In this document: positions 39,287-50,246 of the stretch, in pieces
Position numbering within the stretch: the first letter of the stretch is position 1
Layout: each line of letters starts with the position of its first letter
Source: Vigna angularis
Lineage: Eukaryota > Streptophyta > Magnoliopsida > Fabales > Fabaceae
Direction of reading: 5' to 3'
Length of the DNA stretch: 64,000 nt
Assembly: GCF_016808095.1 (NCBI RefSeq)
Contig: NC_068977.1
Span: forward strand, 8,988,479 to 9,052,478
Position numbers and translations under genes: made by a program
The notes under the pieces: model-generated
The model's input: only the letters and a program-made list of their open reading frames with translations
Databases searched by the model: none
What the model was told of the DNA's origin: nothing

Positions 39287-40075
39287 GGGTGTTACTCTCT
39301 CCACCACCACTCTATACTTTCTTCACCTCCTCACATTATTTTAAATACAATTATATCCTTAAGTTAAAAAGATTTTTACTTTTATCCTATTTTAAATAAT
39401 TTGAAATCCTAATTTTACTTTCCCAGCACCCACCCATGGAACTCTCTTCCCCTTTCCCCATCTCTGTTTCACCTCCCCACCTCCCGCACTTCCATTCATT
39501 TTTCTTCCTAGTTTTTTTTTTGTTTGAAAGCTTCCATTGTCACCGTGGTGTGAAGGAGCGTCGCCGCCGTGGTGTGGAAGAACATCGAGGAGCGTCCAGA
39601 GCATCAACCAGCATGAGGAAGTATACATCAATGGAGGTGACATCCTTCAACGGACGACATCCGTTTTACCTTAAACGGATGTTGACATCCGTTGAAGGTT
39701 TATTCGAATACACACCTGGAGGAAGCACGACACGCACTGCACCACTCCACGCACTGCACCATGAGAGTGACACTGCACCACGAGAGCGACACTGCACCAC
39801 GAGAGGGAGACTGCTTGATAATTCTTTCCATCACCACCAACCTTTGCAACTTGTAGTATCTCACAACGACAAAAGAAAGAGAGGAAGAAATATAATGTTA
39901 AAATGAAAGAAAAATATTTTACTCATGTACGGGACTAGAATATGTTATTAGTGAAATAGGTTGTGAATGGATAAAATTAAAAAATAATAACCCTAAAAAT
40001 AAAATTTTACTGAGGGGCAAAATAGTAAAGGAAAGGTGGAGGGAGAAAGGTGTGGTGATGGAGGGAGCAACACCC
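39287..40075. mobile_element. Non-autonomous Mutator-like element B (789 bp), TSD TTATCTGAT
   Basis: The left end is GGGTGTTACTCTCTCCACCA and the reverse-complemented right end is GGGTGTTGCTCCCTCCATCA. The flanks are a perfect 9-bp duplication TTATCTGAT (39278-39286 and 40076-40084). The interior is more GC-rich than the surroundings and contains AACGGATGTTGACATCCGTT at 39674-39693, the identical 20-mer found in element A. Reading frames inside (for example 39436-39906) show no known domain. Confidence 0.92.
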
Positions 40076-40222
40076 TTATCTGATGGAGGCTTATGGCTCA
40101 AATTTTAGGGGTTTCTCTTCCTACATCCTTTGTTTCTTTCTGCACCCTCGTAAAATCTGTAATCCCCAAACTACGCCTCATTAAAATTACAAAAAAAAAA
40201 CCTTGTAACTCTTTTTTTCAAA

Positions 40223-41401
40223 GGGTGTTGCTCCCTCCATCACCACAACTCTCTTCTTCCACCTCCCCAATTTTTTTTAATTCCAATTATATTCTCAGGT
40301 TAAAATTTTTTACTTTTATTTACTTTTACTATTTTAATATTTTAATTTATTTAAAACCTCTGATTTACTCCTACACCTCTTCCATTTCCGTTTACCAATC
40401 TCTCTTCCGTCAAGCCTCTTCTCCTTCCATTTCCGTTTACCATTCTCTCTTCCGTCAAGCTTTCACTTCTACTCCTCCCTTTCTTTCTTCTTCATTTTCA
40501 GGAGGCCCTTTCTTTCTTTTTCATTTTCCGGAGGACCGTTTGTGGAGTAGCCGTTGGGCGGAGGAGGCCGTTCATCTGGGTGGAGGAGCGGATCTGCGGC
40601 GTCCAGGTTTGTTTTCCGTTTACGCTGGTGCTTTCTGCTTTGTCGCGCTGAACAGTGTCCACGAAAGGCCAAAACGGATGTGGGACATCCGTTTGCCTTC
40701 GACGAATGTCCGACTTCCGTCGACTCCCTCTCTTCCCACATCCTTCTCTCACTCTCTTCCCACATCTTTTTGAGATCCGTTTGGTGTCGTTGGAGAGCCG
40801 TTGGTGGTGCGGTGGTGTGGGTGTTCCTGTTGCGGTGGTGTGGAGGTGGTGGTAGGCGGTGGTTCGTGGGCGGTGCGTTAGTGGGTGGAGAAAGCTGCTA
40901 GAGGTTAGTTTTCTTATTCTGGTATTTTGCTGTTCCGTTTCTGTGGAGGGGATGACCGGAGCGCCAGAACGGATGTCGCACATCCGTTTGGCACTTAAAC
41001 AGATGTCGACGGATCATCACCTCCGTTGAAGGATTGACATCCGCACCTGAGACGAAGCTCCTCCTGCTGCTCCGATAACCACCACCACCTTAAACGTTCC
41101 AGCACAACCCACCACCGCGGTTCCTTGCCAGCCAACGTTCCAGCACAACCCACCACCACACCGACTCACACCACGCACACTTACCCCACCACCACAATCT
41201 AGCTCGGAAGGAGAAGAAGAAAAGCATGAATGATTTTCGTGTGCACAGTTTACTGGTCTGTGGGGGTGCATTTGTTATAAAGGAGAGAAGAATACTAATT
41301 AATGAAAGTAGATTAATGTTGTTGGTAAAAATTTACTGCGGGGCAATTTGGTCATGGGGAGGTGCAGGGAGTATTGAGTGGAGGTGGAGGGAGCATCTCT
41401 C
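40223..41401. mobile_element. Non-autonomous Mutator-like element C (1179 bp), TSD TTTTTCAAA
   Basis: The left end is GGGTGTTGCTCCCTCCATCA and the reverse-complemented right end is GAGAGATGCTCCCTCCACC. The flanks are a perfect 9-bp duplication TTTTTCAAA (40214-40222 and 41402-41410). The interior is GC-rich compared with the window and has two ACGGATGT...ACATCCGT near-palindromes (40673-40693 and 40968-40988). Several overlapping open frames on both strands (for example 40093-40773 and 40498-40983) are low-complexity and match no family. Captured gene sequence is possible but unproven. Confidence 0.92.
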
Positions 41402-41410
41402 TTTTTCAAA

Positions 41411-42882
41411 TATTGTTTAGATTAAGTGTTTAGAAAGATATTTCAAAAAATGTCTTAAGAAATACATACTTGAGTAAGTATAAAAAAATGCATTTCAAAT
41501 TAGGTGTTCTTGAACGTATTTTAGGATTCAAAAATATATTTTGAAATACTAAATCTGAAAAATACTTTTATATTCTAGATTACATATTTTGGAAAATATT
41601 TCTAAATTTGGAAATATTTTCGACAGCTCGTTTCATTTCAGAAAAATATTTTTATATACTGTGTTTTGGAAAACAATATTCAGATTTGAAAATACCTTCT
41701 CTGGAACGCCCAATTTGAAATACAAAATTATTTTTTTGAATGAATATTTTGAAAAGAATTTCTAAATTTGTAAATAACTTTGGGAACACTCAATATAGAA
41801 TGTGTTATTTTATACGTTTCATATTAGTATTTCATGCATTTGAAAGTATTTTAAAAAGATCAATTTTAGAATATAAAAATATTTTTTGGGATTAAATGTG
41901 TTAAGTAGATTTAAGCCTAACTCAATCCCATAAAACCGACTTTTAAGGTGAGATTTTGCACCCACTTATATATTATAAATTGACATCATCTCTAGTCGAT
42001 GTGAGATTTTCAACACAGTCCCCTCATGCTGAGGTATATACATCTTGAACGTGAGACTAGACATTAATGGGTAGTCTGATAGTAGCCCGATAGCGGGTGG
42101 AATAATATGTCCACACAAATATCCCTAGGATAGTCTTTAACCAAACTCTAATATCATATTAAGAAGTGGTCTTTAAGTCTAACTCAATCTCACAAAACTG
42201 ACTTGTAAGATTTACCAAGCCTATGAAAACTTTTTGCTATAGAACAAGTAACTCTGATCCTAATTCTTAATTACATTTTGAAACACCAATCCAAGTGTAT
42301 TTTTTTATATCGTTGTCTTATTGTGACCATTTCTTCTTCATCTTCATTGTCTCAAGTTTCTCTTTATACAAGCTCATTTATGGAGGAAGGTGCAACTTTA
42401 CTTTTTGAGAATTCATTCTCTAGTTGGTTCTACTATTTATGATTCACAATCGCCTAATTTGATTGTGCAATTCGGAATATATTATCGGATTTAGAAACAC
42501 ATTTCAAATTATACAATTTACAACACAAACAAGCTTATAAAAGAGATTAGAACATCACTTCTAACTCAATCTTAAAACAATTAATTTATGAGTCATTCTA
42601 CTTATATACTAATTATTTCTCTCATTTTTATCTAATGTTAGATTTTCAATTTACCTTAAACTATTAACAACATATGTATATCAGTGCTTCTAGACTTGGA
42701 AAGTACATCTCAACTTACAAATTCAAAATATATATTTGTCTATCAATATGTACAATTTAAAATACATTTTTAGGTCTAAAAATATATTTTAAATTATATT
42801 CCAAAAGACAAAAATATATTCTAGATTATATAATCTAAAATATATATTTAGAATTATAGAATCCAAAACACAAAATTCATAT
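41411..42882. other. AT-rich intergenic DNA with one legume-type repeat
   Basis: No gene seen; the repeat at 41910-42212 is listed separately. Confidence 0.5.
41910..42212. repeat. Interspersed repeat bounded by ~43-bp direct repeats
   Basis: TTTAAGCCTAACTCAATCCC at 41910 recurs as TTTAAGTCTAACTCAATCTC at 42172, each followed by a (C)ATAAAACCGACTT / CACAAAACTGACTT block. Between them lies TCTCTAGTCGATGTGAGA, a phrase I associate with an abundant legume genomic repeat. Its class is not known to me. Confidence 0.55.
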
Positions 42883-43530
42883 TAAAATTTTGGTTTAATA
42901 GCCTATTTTGTCCCTAGTTTTGCTGAATAATATCAATTTAGTCACTTGTTTTAAAAGTGTTTCAAAGTGGTATTCAATTATTAAATTTTGTGTCAAAATC
43001 GTCCCTTCTGTTACATAGAACCAAACGGCGTTAATGGATTGATGATCTGACACTTATGTGTCATTATTGGGCTGCCGCAATATAAATGTTTTGTTCCCTT
43101 TCTCTGTGACTCGCGCGAGAGGTTGGCTAGGGAAGCTTCCCCATCTAGGTTCAACCTGCATCAGCCTAAGGATTCACTGCCATCCATACCTCGAAGGTGG
43201 ACATCCATAGGTCAAATCCAACGCAGACACAACTAAGCTCTCAAAGAAACCCAAACGCAGATCAAACAAAACTCCCAGACCCAAACTCAAAACGGAATCT
43301 CACATTCGCAAATCGCAAAACAAAATAGAACAAAATCACAACCTTAATTTCATTCATTGCAATTGCAGATACACAAGAAATTCCCAATTAAGAACCTAAG
43401 AACAAGACCCCAAAGTCTCAAATTGAAACCCTAATTCGCACTGCTGATCTGCAAAGAAGAAGAACCCCAAACTTAAATATCCTATCCAAGACCTGCAGAA
43501 AAGAACAAAGGAACAACCCAAAATTACTCA

Positions 43531-43596
43531 TTAAACCGTGGCCAGCTCCGGCGCCAAGTAACCCAGCGTCCCCACCGCACGTGTGGTGTTGGGAAC
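43531..43596 (-). pseudogene. Captured receptor-kinase activation segment
   Basis: The minus strand reads VPNTTRAVGTLGYLAPELAT then a stop. This is the kinase subdomain VIII segment of lectin receptor kinases (GTLGYLAPEL). It lies just downstream of the captured lectin piece in the same orientation but in another frame, so both probably came from one LecRK gene with the middle lost. Confidence 0.75.
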
Positions 43597-43623
43597 CTCC
43601 CCGTGTCGTGTTCAGCTCCCTCG

Positions 43624-43915
43624 CTAGTTGGTGTCAAATTCGACGGCGACAAGGGGGAAAAAGGTGGGGGCGGTGGCGTTGGTGAATAGGCCGAAGTGTT
43701 GTCTGACGAGGCCCCTGGGAGGGTTGGTGGTGTTGTAGAGGACAAAGGCGAGGCCAAAGCCAGGACTGGTAGTGATTTGCGGCAAGACAGAGAAGACAAA
43801 AGAGGTTGAGAATGAAGTGATGAATGAGGAAAAGAAATTGGAAGAAGTTTTTGTTATGAGAACTTTTGTGGAATAAAAGACGCGTCTATAAGAGTACTGG
43901 TTGGAGTCGTTGGTC
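43624..43915 (-). pseudogene. Captured legume-type lectin domain of a LecRK
   Basis: The frame reads TNDSNQYSYRRVFYSTKV, then SFSTSFVFSVLPQITTSPGF, then GLAFVLYNTT and FPLVAVEFDT. This is the N-terminal half of an L-type lectin domain as found in lectin receptor-like kinases of the plasma membrane. It lacks a signal peptide and ends at a stop after EFDTN. It is a transposon-carried fragment, not a working receptor. Confidence 0.85.
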
Positions 43916-44005
43916 ACCACTGCTAACCCCTTCTACACTCCGACGGAGGTGGCCAAGCAAGTCGCGGCCTCCAACACCAAACTCATCATAACACAAGCGT
44001 CCTAC
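43916..44005 (+). pseudogene. Captured 4-coumarate:CoA ligase fragment
   Basis: Thirty codons read TTANPFYTPTEVAKQVAASN and TKLIITQASY, the conserved 4CL segment downstream of the Gly-rich AMP-binding region (family form TxANPFYTPxExxKQAKASxxKLIITQxxY). 4CL activates hydroxycinnamates in phenylpropanoid metabolism. Only this piece is present, on the opposite strand to the lectin fragment that abuts it. Confidence 0.85.
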
Positions 44006-44164
44006 GGTGATTGTTGCAGCAGCAGTACTTGTCTGTAACACACAAAGAGGACAACTTGTTGTGGTAAAAGGACAGAGAACAAGCCAATAACACAAGCCAC
44101 TGTCAAGTAGAATCACACATGGAGGGGGGTTTCTCAATTCTCTCTCTCACGGACCTTCTTTCAA

Positions 44165-44663
44165 ATGGGTTATCTCACTGCTAAGAAAAATAATAAAATG
44201 GAATTCGTATTGTTTCGAGTAATCAGTGGCAAGAAAACGAAAGAACATGATGGGTGGGTTGCTCTCGAGTGCCTCAGAGGGAGATTACTAGCAGAGAGAC
44301 AGGCTTCAAAGGTTGCCAAAGAACAAGCAGAGTCATTATGCAACAAGGTCATTTTCATACATTGTTTCTTGTTTCCTTCATATAATTTAGATTAAGGAAA
44401 CAAAATGACATAACTTTTTGGTTTCTACTTGATAAATTTTATTCTGTGATTTTATTTTTGTCTCCCTAAAATTGAAAATAAAAATCTTGGGTTTTAGCAG
44501 TTTAATGAGCTGGAAAAGAAGCTTAAAAGAAGATATTAAACTAAGAGACAAAGCAGAAAGAAAGATTAAGCTTTTAAAGAAGAAACTTGAATGTTTCAAG
44601 GGGTTAGCGGTGGTGAAGGTGGCGCTGCAGAAGGAGGAGCCCAGGAATGCGAAGACGAACTAG
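44165..44663 (+). pseudogene. Captured small coiled-coil gene fragment with retained intron
   Basis: Exon-like block 1 (44165-44347) encodes HDGWVALECLRGRLLAERQA then SKVAKEQAESLCNK. It is followed by GTCATT and, at 44491-44500, GTTTTAGCAG as a likely acceptor. Block 2 (44501-44663) encodes FNELEKKLK and, after a +1 A in an A-run near 44525, EDIKLRDKAERKIKLLKKKL. The charge pattern is that of a coiled coil. The retained intron shows capture at the DNA level, not through mRNA. The frameshift makes it non-functional as a spliced product. I do not know the parent gene. Confidence 0.6.
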
Positions 44664-44973
44664 GGGCAGTTCTGGAGAAGGAGTTTTACGTGGCAGTGCC
44701 CTAAATTAATTTTTTTCCAATTAAAAAAACTCTACAATTTAACGTATAATTGTCACTATGTATACAACTTTAAATTGACACGTTATCACTGTACTGTGCC
44801 AGATCATCAATGCTTTAACTCTGTTTGATTCTATTTAACGGAAGGGACCATTTTGACACAAAATTTAATAATTGAGGACCACTTTCAAACACTTTTAAAA
44901 TGAGGTACTGAATTGACATTATTCAACAAAACAAAACTGGGGACAAAAAATATGCTATTAAACCTAAATTTTT

Positions 44974-46879
44974 TTAGCTTTTTGCGACAAGCAAGTATAG
45001 CTCTCGTTCATGTACGAGTTCATTTTCTCTTCTTTTATATGTTACCTTCTTTATGCAGTTGTGTATTTTTGTTTGAAATATAAAAACAAGTAAAACATGA
45101 GTCACCATTCCCAAATGGAACAAGTACATAAGCGAGTCACCATATCCTTCATACAAGCTCACCTTTCACCATAAATGCGTAGCATGTGCTTCGCCTTTGA
45201 TTCGGCAGCGAGTTCAATGGTTGTCGCACGACTTCAATGCCTCTCACCTTTTAGTTTTTATTCCGACGTTGATTATGTAAATCGTCTAAAATCATGATGA
45301 TTTGGTTTTAATGGTGTGGATGTTGAAAATGGTTTCCACAAGCAAGAGGTGGCGTTGAGGTGGACCACCGGAATGATCATCTGAAAGGAGGAAAGAAGGT
45401 CATAGTAGAGAGAGGGGCAGCACGACTTTTGAAGGTAAAGGAAAGAAGGGAGAGGGGAATCAAAAGTAGAATTAAGGTTTTTAATAAGTTTTTTTAAGGG
45501 TAAAATGGGAATACTACTTTTTATAAGATGCAAGAAGGAAAAGGGAGGTGCAGGAAGAAATGACCCTCAATCCTTAATATAATATGGTTCAAGAATCCAA
45601 ATATTTCTTATGATCATAACTCATACGAATTTTCATGCTATATTACCTTTGTTGTTTAATCTAAATAGGTAGAAGAGATGTCTTGCAAGGTTGTGATATA
45701 TATTGTATTGACTCCTACCATCATTACAAATCCACCACTCTATTGAGTAAATTGTCTCAGGTAGCTACTTTTCTAAACAAAGTATTAAAAGATTTAAATA
45801 ATAAATTAATATATTTCTGAACCAATATACCACTTTTACTTAATTAACAAAATCTTTTAATAATTAAGTTGACTAACTTATACAATTTTTTTTAACCCTG
45901 AATTAAATTATTGTAAATATTGCATTCCAAACATAAATTTATTAGAAAATGAAAATAATTATATTTTTATATTTCTTATGACAATAATGAATTATTTGTT
46001 AGATATCAAGATGAATAATTGATTCTGATATTACTAATGTATCTTATAAAAAATCAATTGATTCCAATATATAACACCAATAAAATAGAAATAGTTTATA
46101 TAAAATATTAAAATCATTTCTAACCCAAAATCTTAAAATAATAAATTTTTAGGTTTTCTTTTATAAAATATTCAGTTTTTTTTGTCTCTAGCCAACAAGA
46201 CACTTAAATTTATACTTTCATTTCTAAAATTCAAACATAAACTTGTGTCATTTTCTCTCCTCTAAGATTGAATAATTCACCTCCTAAATAATACCATTAG
46301 ATATTTTCTCAAGTTTTTCATTATCTTCATTAGCTTACTTTCTATTTTGGTTCTCATGTTTTTCTTTGGCTGGATATTATTGACACTCGTGATCAGTGTC
46401 TCTAACTTTTGCAACAACAAAAAATGCTTACACTAGGATTCTTTTATCGAACATGTCAAAACTAAATGGTAGAAATAAATAAAGTTGTTAAAAATTTGTA
46501 GAAAGTGAGAGAATGCTTTGAACAAGGCACAAATTTCATATTGATTCGACAAGTTATAACATAATAATACAAATTACAACAAGTATAACTATTTCAAACT
46601 ATTGAACTTGTTCTTCTTGAACCAGTTATAATCACATAGTAATCTAACAGCAAATCCATTATTAATATCATCCACGTAACTTTTAAGAACCTGGGCGACA
46701 TTATGTCTCATATTAGAATAAAAGTAATCATAAATGAAGATTATGACATGATAAAGTGAAATAAGTGTATATGATTTTGTAGAATGCTTTGTAACACCAA
46801 ATCAGGAAGTCATGCTAGTAATGAAGGAAAAACAAGGTTTAAGTTAATGTCTAAATGATTCTTCATCCAATTATACATT
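44974..46879. other. Intergenic DNA, no gene seen
   Basis: The segment 45480-45570 ends GGGAGGTGCAGGAAGAAATGACCCTC and recalls the ends of the Mutator-like trio, but no partner end or target duplication was found. The rest is AT-rich. Confidence 0.45.
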
Positions 46880-47952
46880 CCTTTCTTTTCTAAATAAAAG
46901 GCTCCTTTTGATGAGATTGAGTGTGGAATTGTGATGCATCAATCAAGGTATGCTCTAGACGTGTTGAAGAGGTTTGACATGCACAAGATTATTGTTGCCA
47001 ACACACCAGCAGAGGTAGGATTGAGGTTGGAAAAGGAACCTGAGGAAGAAGCTGTAGATCCAATAGATTATAGAAAAATTGTTGAAAGTTTAAGATACCT
47101 CTCTAACACCATACCAGACTTGAGTTACAATGTTGGAGTGATAAGTAGGTACATGCAAAGTCCAAGGGTGTCACACATGAATGCAACTAAACTTATTCTT
47201 AGATATCTACAAGGAACACATGCCTTTGAGATACTGCTACCAAGAGGAAAGGTTGTATAATGGATTCAAGATTACTACATATTTGGATGCAGATTGGTGT
47301 GGGGACAAATGGGATAGAAAGAGTACACTATGGTACGTCTTTTTCCTTAAAGGGTCACCCATTTCTTGGAACTCAACAAAGGAATTTGTGGTGGCTTTAT
47401 CATCTTTTGAGGCAAAGTATATAGTTGCCTGTGAAGCTACTTGTCTGGCATCCTGGTTGAATTCTTTGATGAAAGGACTGAGGATTGATTTAGCTGGAAA
47501 AGTAAAACTATTTGTGGATAACAAGTCAGTCATTGATCTAGCTAAACACCAAACTTCTCATGGGAGAAGTAAATACATTGAAACAAGGTTCCACTCTACA
47601 TCAGGGAACAAGTTAGCAATGGGAAATTAGAAGTTGCACACTGCATGTCAGAAGATTAACTTATAGATATTCTAACAAAGGCTTTGAAAGGAGAACATTT
47701 TCAAACTCTTAAAAAACAAATAAGTGTTGTTAAAGTAGACACCTTTGGAGATCAAGTTAAATAAAGTTAGCAACCATTTCATGTGCAGAAATGGTGTTTT
47801 GTTTTGTCATGTTTTTTGTTTAGGAAGGTATGTTAGTATACTAGTTGTAAATCCAAAACTAAAAACAGTTATATTCTATTACTATCTTTTCATTCCTATA
47901 AATTGGTGCTTGTATAACAGTTTGAAAATAATATAAAATTACCTCTTGAACA
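46880..47952 (+). mobile_element. Ty1/copia 3' fragment (RT end, RNase H, partial LTR)
   Basis: The fragment starts inside the reverse transcriptase, runs through RNase H, and is followed by a short non-coding stretch. A likely LTR start TGTTAGTATACTAGTTG lies at 47831 with a CCTATAAATTGG box near 47896. The 5' side is missing and no target duplication can be given. It is on the opposite strand to the gag fragment near 6 kb. Confidence 0.78.
46931..47745 (+). pseudogene. Copia reverse transcriptase C-terminus and RNase H
   Basis: Frame 1 (46931-47260) reads QSRYALDVLKRFDM and RYLSNTIPDLSYNVGVISRY, the copia RT end. Frame 2 (47181-47630) reads YLDADWCGDKWDRKSTLWYV, KEFVVALSSFEAKYIVACEA and LFVDNKSVIDLAKH, the copia RNase H with its D-E-D residues. 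A third frame shift near 47600 leads to ILTKALKGEHFQTLKKQI. Two frameshifts make it non-functional. Confidence 0.88.
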
Positions 47953-50241
47953 TCTGGTGTGTCATTTGTCTTCTTTCCTCTCTCTATTTCTCTTTTTTGA
48001 GTACCTTTCATTTTTGTTTCTCAAAAATAAGTTAAATTAAGTTAAGTTTCTAAAAAATAGACTACAAATTGTAACTTGCCTCGTCACTTTTTTCTTTTTT
48101 AAATTTTTTATTTTTAAAATATTTAAGTTTTTAATTGGTTAGTTAATATTTTTATTTAATATATTAAAATAATTATTATATTTACATATTAAATTACTTT
48201 ATTTTACTAATCCTTAGAGTTTAACCGGTAAGTGATAATGATTTAAATTATAATAATATTATATATTTGTATTTTTTACAAAAAGTATAATATATAAAAT
48301 TTAATTTTTGTATTTATTTTTATTTAAATTTTTAAATTATAAAAAAAAAACGGGTTAACAATTTAAGAACATATTGTTTCACCTTTGGTCTCTCATTTGA
48401 TGGGCTAGACAAAATAGACTAAAGTGAACCAACAAGTTAAACATTTTAACTCAATTCACTAGCTCACCCACCAAACACAACTCGTTTTGACACCTTAAAT
48501 TTTGAAAGACTAAAAACTCTTACTATGAAATTTATTCAAAATGAAACCATGATAAAATTATTAATTTATAAATATTAATAATTCAAATTATAATATTATT
48601 ATATATTTGTATCATTCAAATAATGTAATATAAGAATTTAAATTTTTAAATTAATTTTTATTTTTATTTTAATATTATTCTCAACTTGTTAATAAAAAAT
48701 GGTTTAAGACACAAATTACTTTTAGTTGTTGTCATCATTATCTCATTTAAAATTCTAATAGCAACAAGGCATTAAATTATAACTTTTATATTTTGTTCTC
48801 TTTCTTGGAAACTTTTGATTCACCAAGTATTTCAATCAAACGGCTAGACGGGCCATGAATGAAACAAATTACTGTAAGAGTTGGTAGGTGGTATTAGATG
48901 TTATCTGTAAGTCTCACCATTATAAGATGATGGGAAAATGTATCATCTAAAACTTAGATACATTCTTACTTTATGTGGAAAAACATAAACTCCAACCAAT
49001 AGACAGAACATTTGTGTTCCTAAGTGGGTCATCGTCAAACTAAAGCTTGATGACAATACTATGTAGACATCTAAGCCGAATAAGAACATCGTACATCAAT
49101 GAGAACATTAATGGCAAACTCTTTATAACATTAATATAAAATAAATAAAAAAACATAATATATATTATGGCTTTAAAAAGAATTATTGTGGGTCTTATAA
49201 AAGAATGGCTTTTTTATGGATGCATTATTTGAGCCACTCTTTTGACATAAGATGAGTCATAAAAGCTTATATTCCACAAGTAAATATCTCCACTTGGTTG
49301 ATAATGGGGTCTTTCCATTGTAAAAAGCAACGCCCCCAACCATGGCTTTAACATAGATACTAACCTCGCCCAAGTCATAAGATCAATTGCGTCAAAGTAA
49401 AAAAGGGGGAAAGGGATAAAGCAAACGCACAAGCCATAGAAAAAGAGTGTCTGTCTAGCCTTGTAAGAAGTGCACTTCAAAGCATTATCAACAAGAACTT
49501 TGCTGACTTCATTATAAAAAAAATTAATACTAGAAAGTAAGGTTAAGTTTAATTCATTTTCATACGATCGATTTGTAGTTAAGATATTGTTCGCTAATTC
49601 ATTATATATTGTATATTGGTCTTATATTTTATAAAAATTTGATATCAATTAAAAATAAGACTAAATTATAGTATATAAATGAATGTAAACTTTATCTTAT
49701 GAATAAGTTATATAATATATTGTATACATTATGATATTACTCAGTCACAAGTCAATCAGTTTCTATCCGATCACAAGTCGACTTATTTCTACTTAATTAT
49801 AAATTGGTCTGTCATACTCCAACGGCGAGCTATTATTTAATTTAGTATATTTTGAATCAGACAACTGACTCATAACATAGATAATGGTCTACATAGGTCT
49901 ATATATGTAAGGGTCTACAAGACTATAATTATCCTATAAATAGTATATCTATTGATGTAATTAATTTAGGTTAAGTTTTACATGCACACCATCATCTATC
50001 CATAGAGGACGAGTACCAAGGAAAGGAAAAGAAAAACCAGTTGACGAAGAGAAAATTAAAGAAATCCGTAAAACTCATCTTCATAATGTATACTCGATTC
50101 TATAAATACATATAAAATTGAATTAGTCTTAAAATTCACCATCAAACACATTTTAAATCTCTACTAATAAGATTTATTAAATTTATTATATCACTTCATC
50201 TTGTCTTATACATTACTTATTATAATAAAGTAAAAAGAAAA
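47953..50241. other. AT-rich intergenic DNA, no gene seen
   Basis: The part at 49700-50120 has an LTR-like look (a CCTATAAATAG box near 49934) but no ends were found. Confidence 0.45.
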
Positions 50242-50246
50242 TACTC

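Larger units (their letters stand above)
42892..44964. mobile_element. Pack-MULE (2073 bp) carrying gene fragments
   Basis: Long terminal inverted repeats begin GGTTTAATAGCCTATTTTGT on the left and, reverse-complemented, GGTTTAATAGCATATTTTTT on the right. They stay similar for about 150 bp (for example ATTATTAAATTTTGTGTCAA in both). The flanks are TAAAATTTT (42883-42891) and TAAATTTTT (44965-44973), an 8-of-9 match. No transposase is present. The interior, GC-richer than its neighbours, holds pieces of at least three host genes on both strands, the definition of a Pack-MULE. Confidence 0.88.

Noticed and set aside
39436..41255. Several 60-226 aa frames in Mutator-like elements B and C
   Set aside because: Low-complexity and overlapping on both strands, with no known domain. 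They could hide captured gene pieces but cannot be supported from sequence alone.
45273..45533. 86-aa minus-strand frame
   Set aside because: Low-complexity Leu/Ser/Pro frame in repeat-like DNA with no domain.
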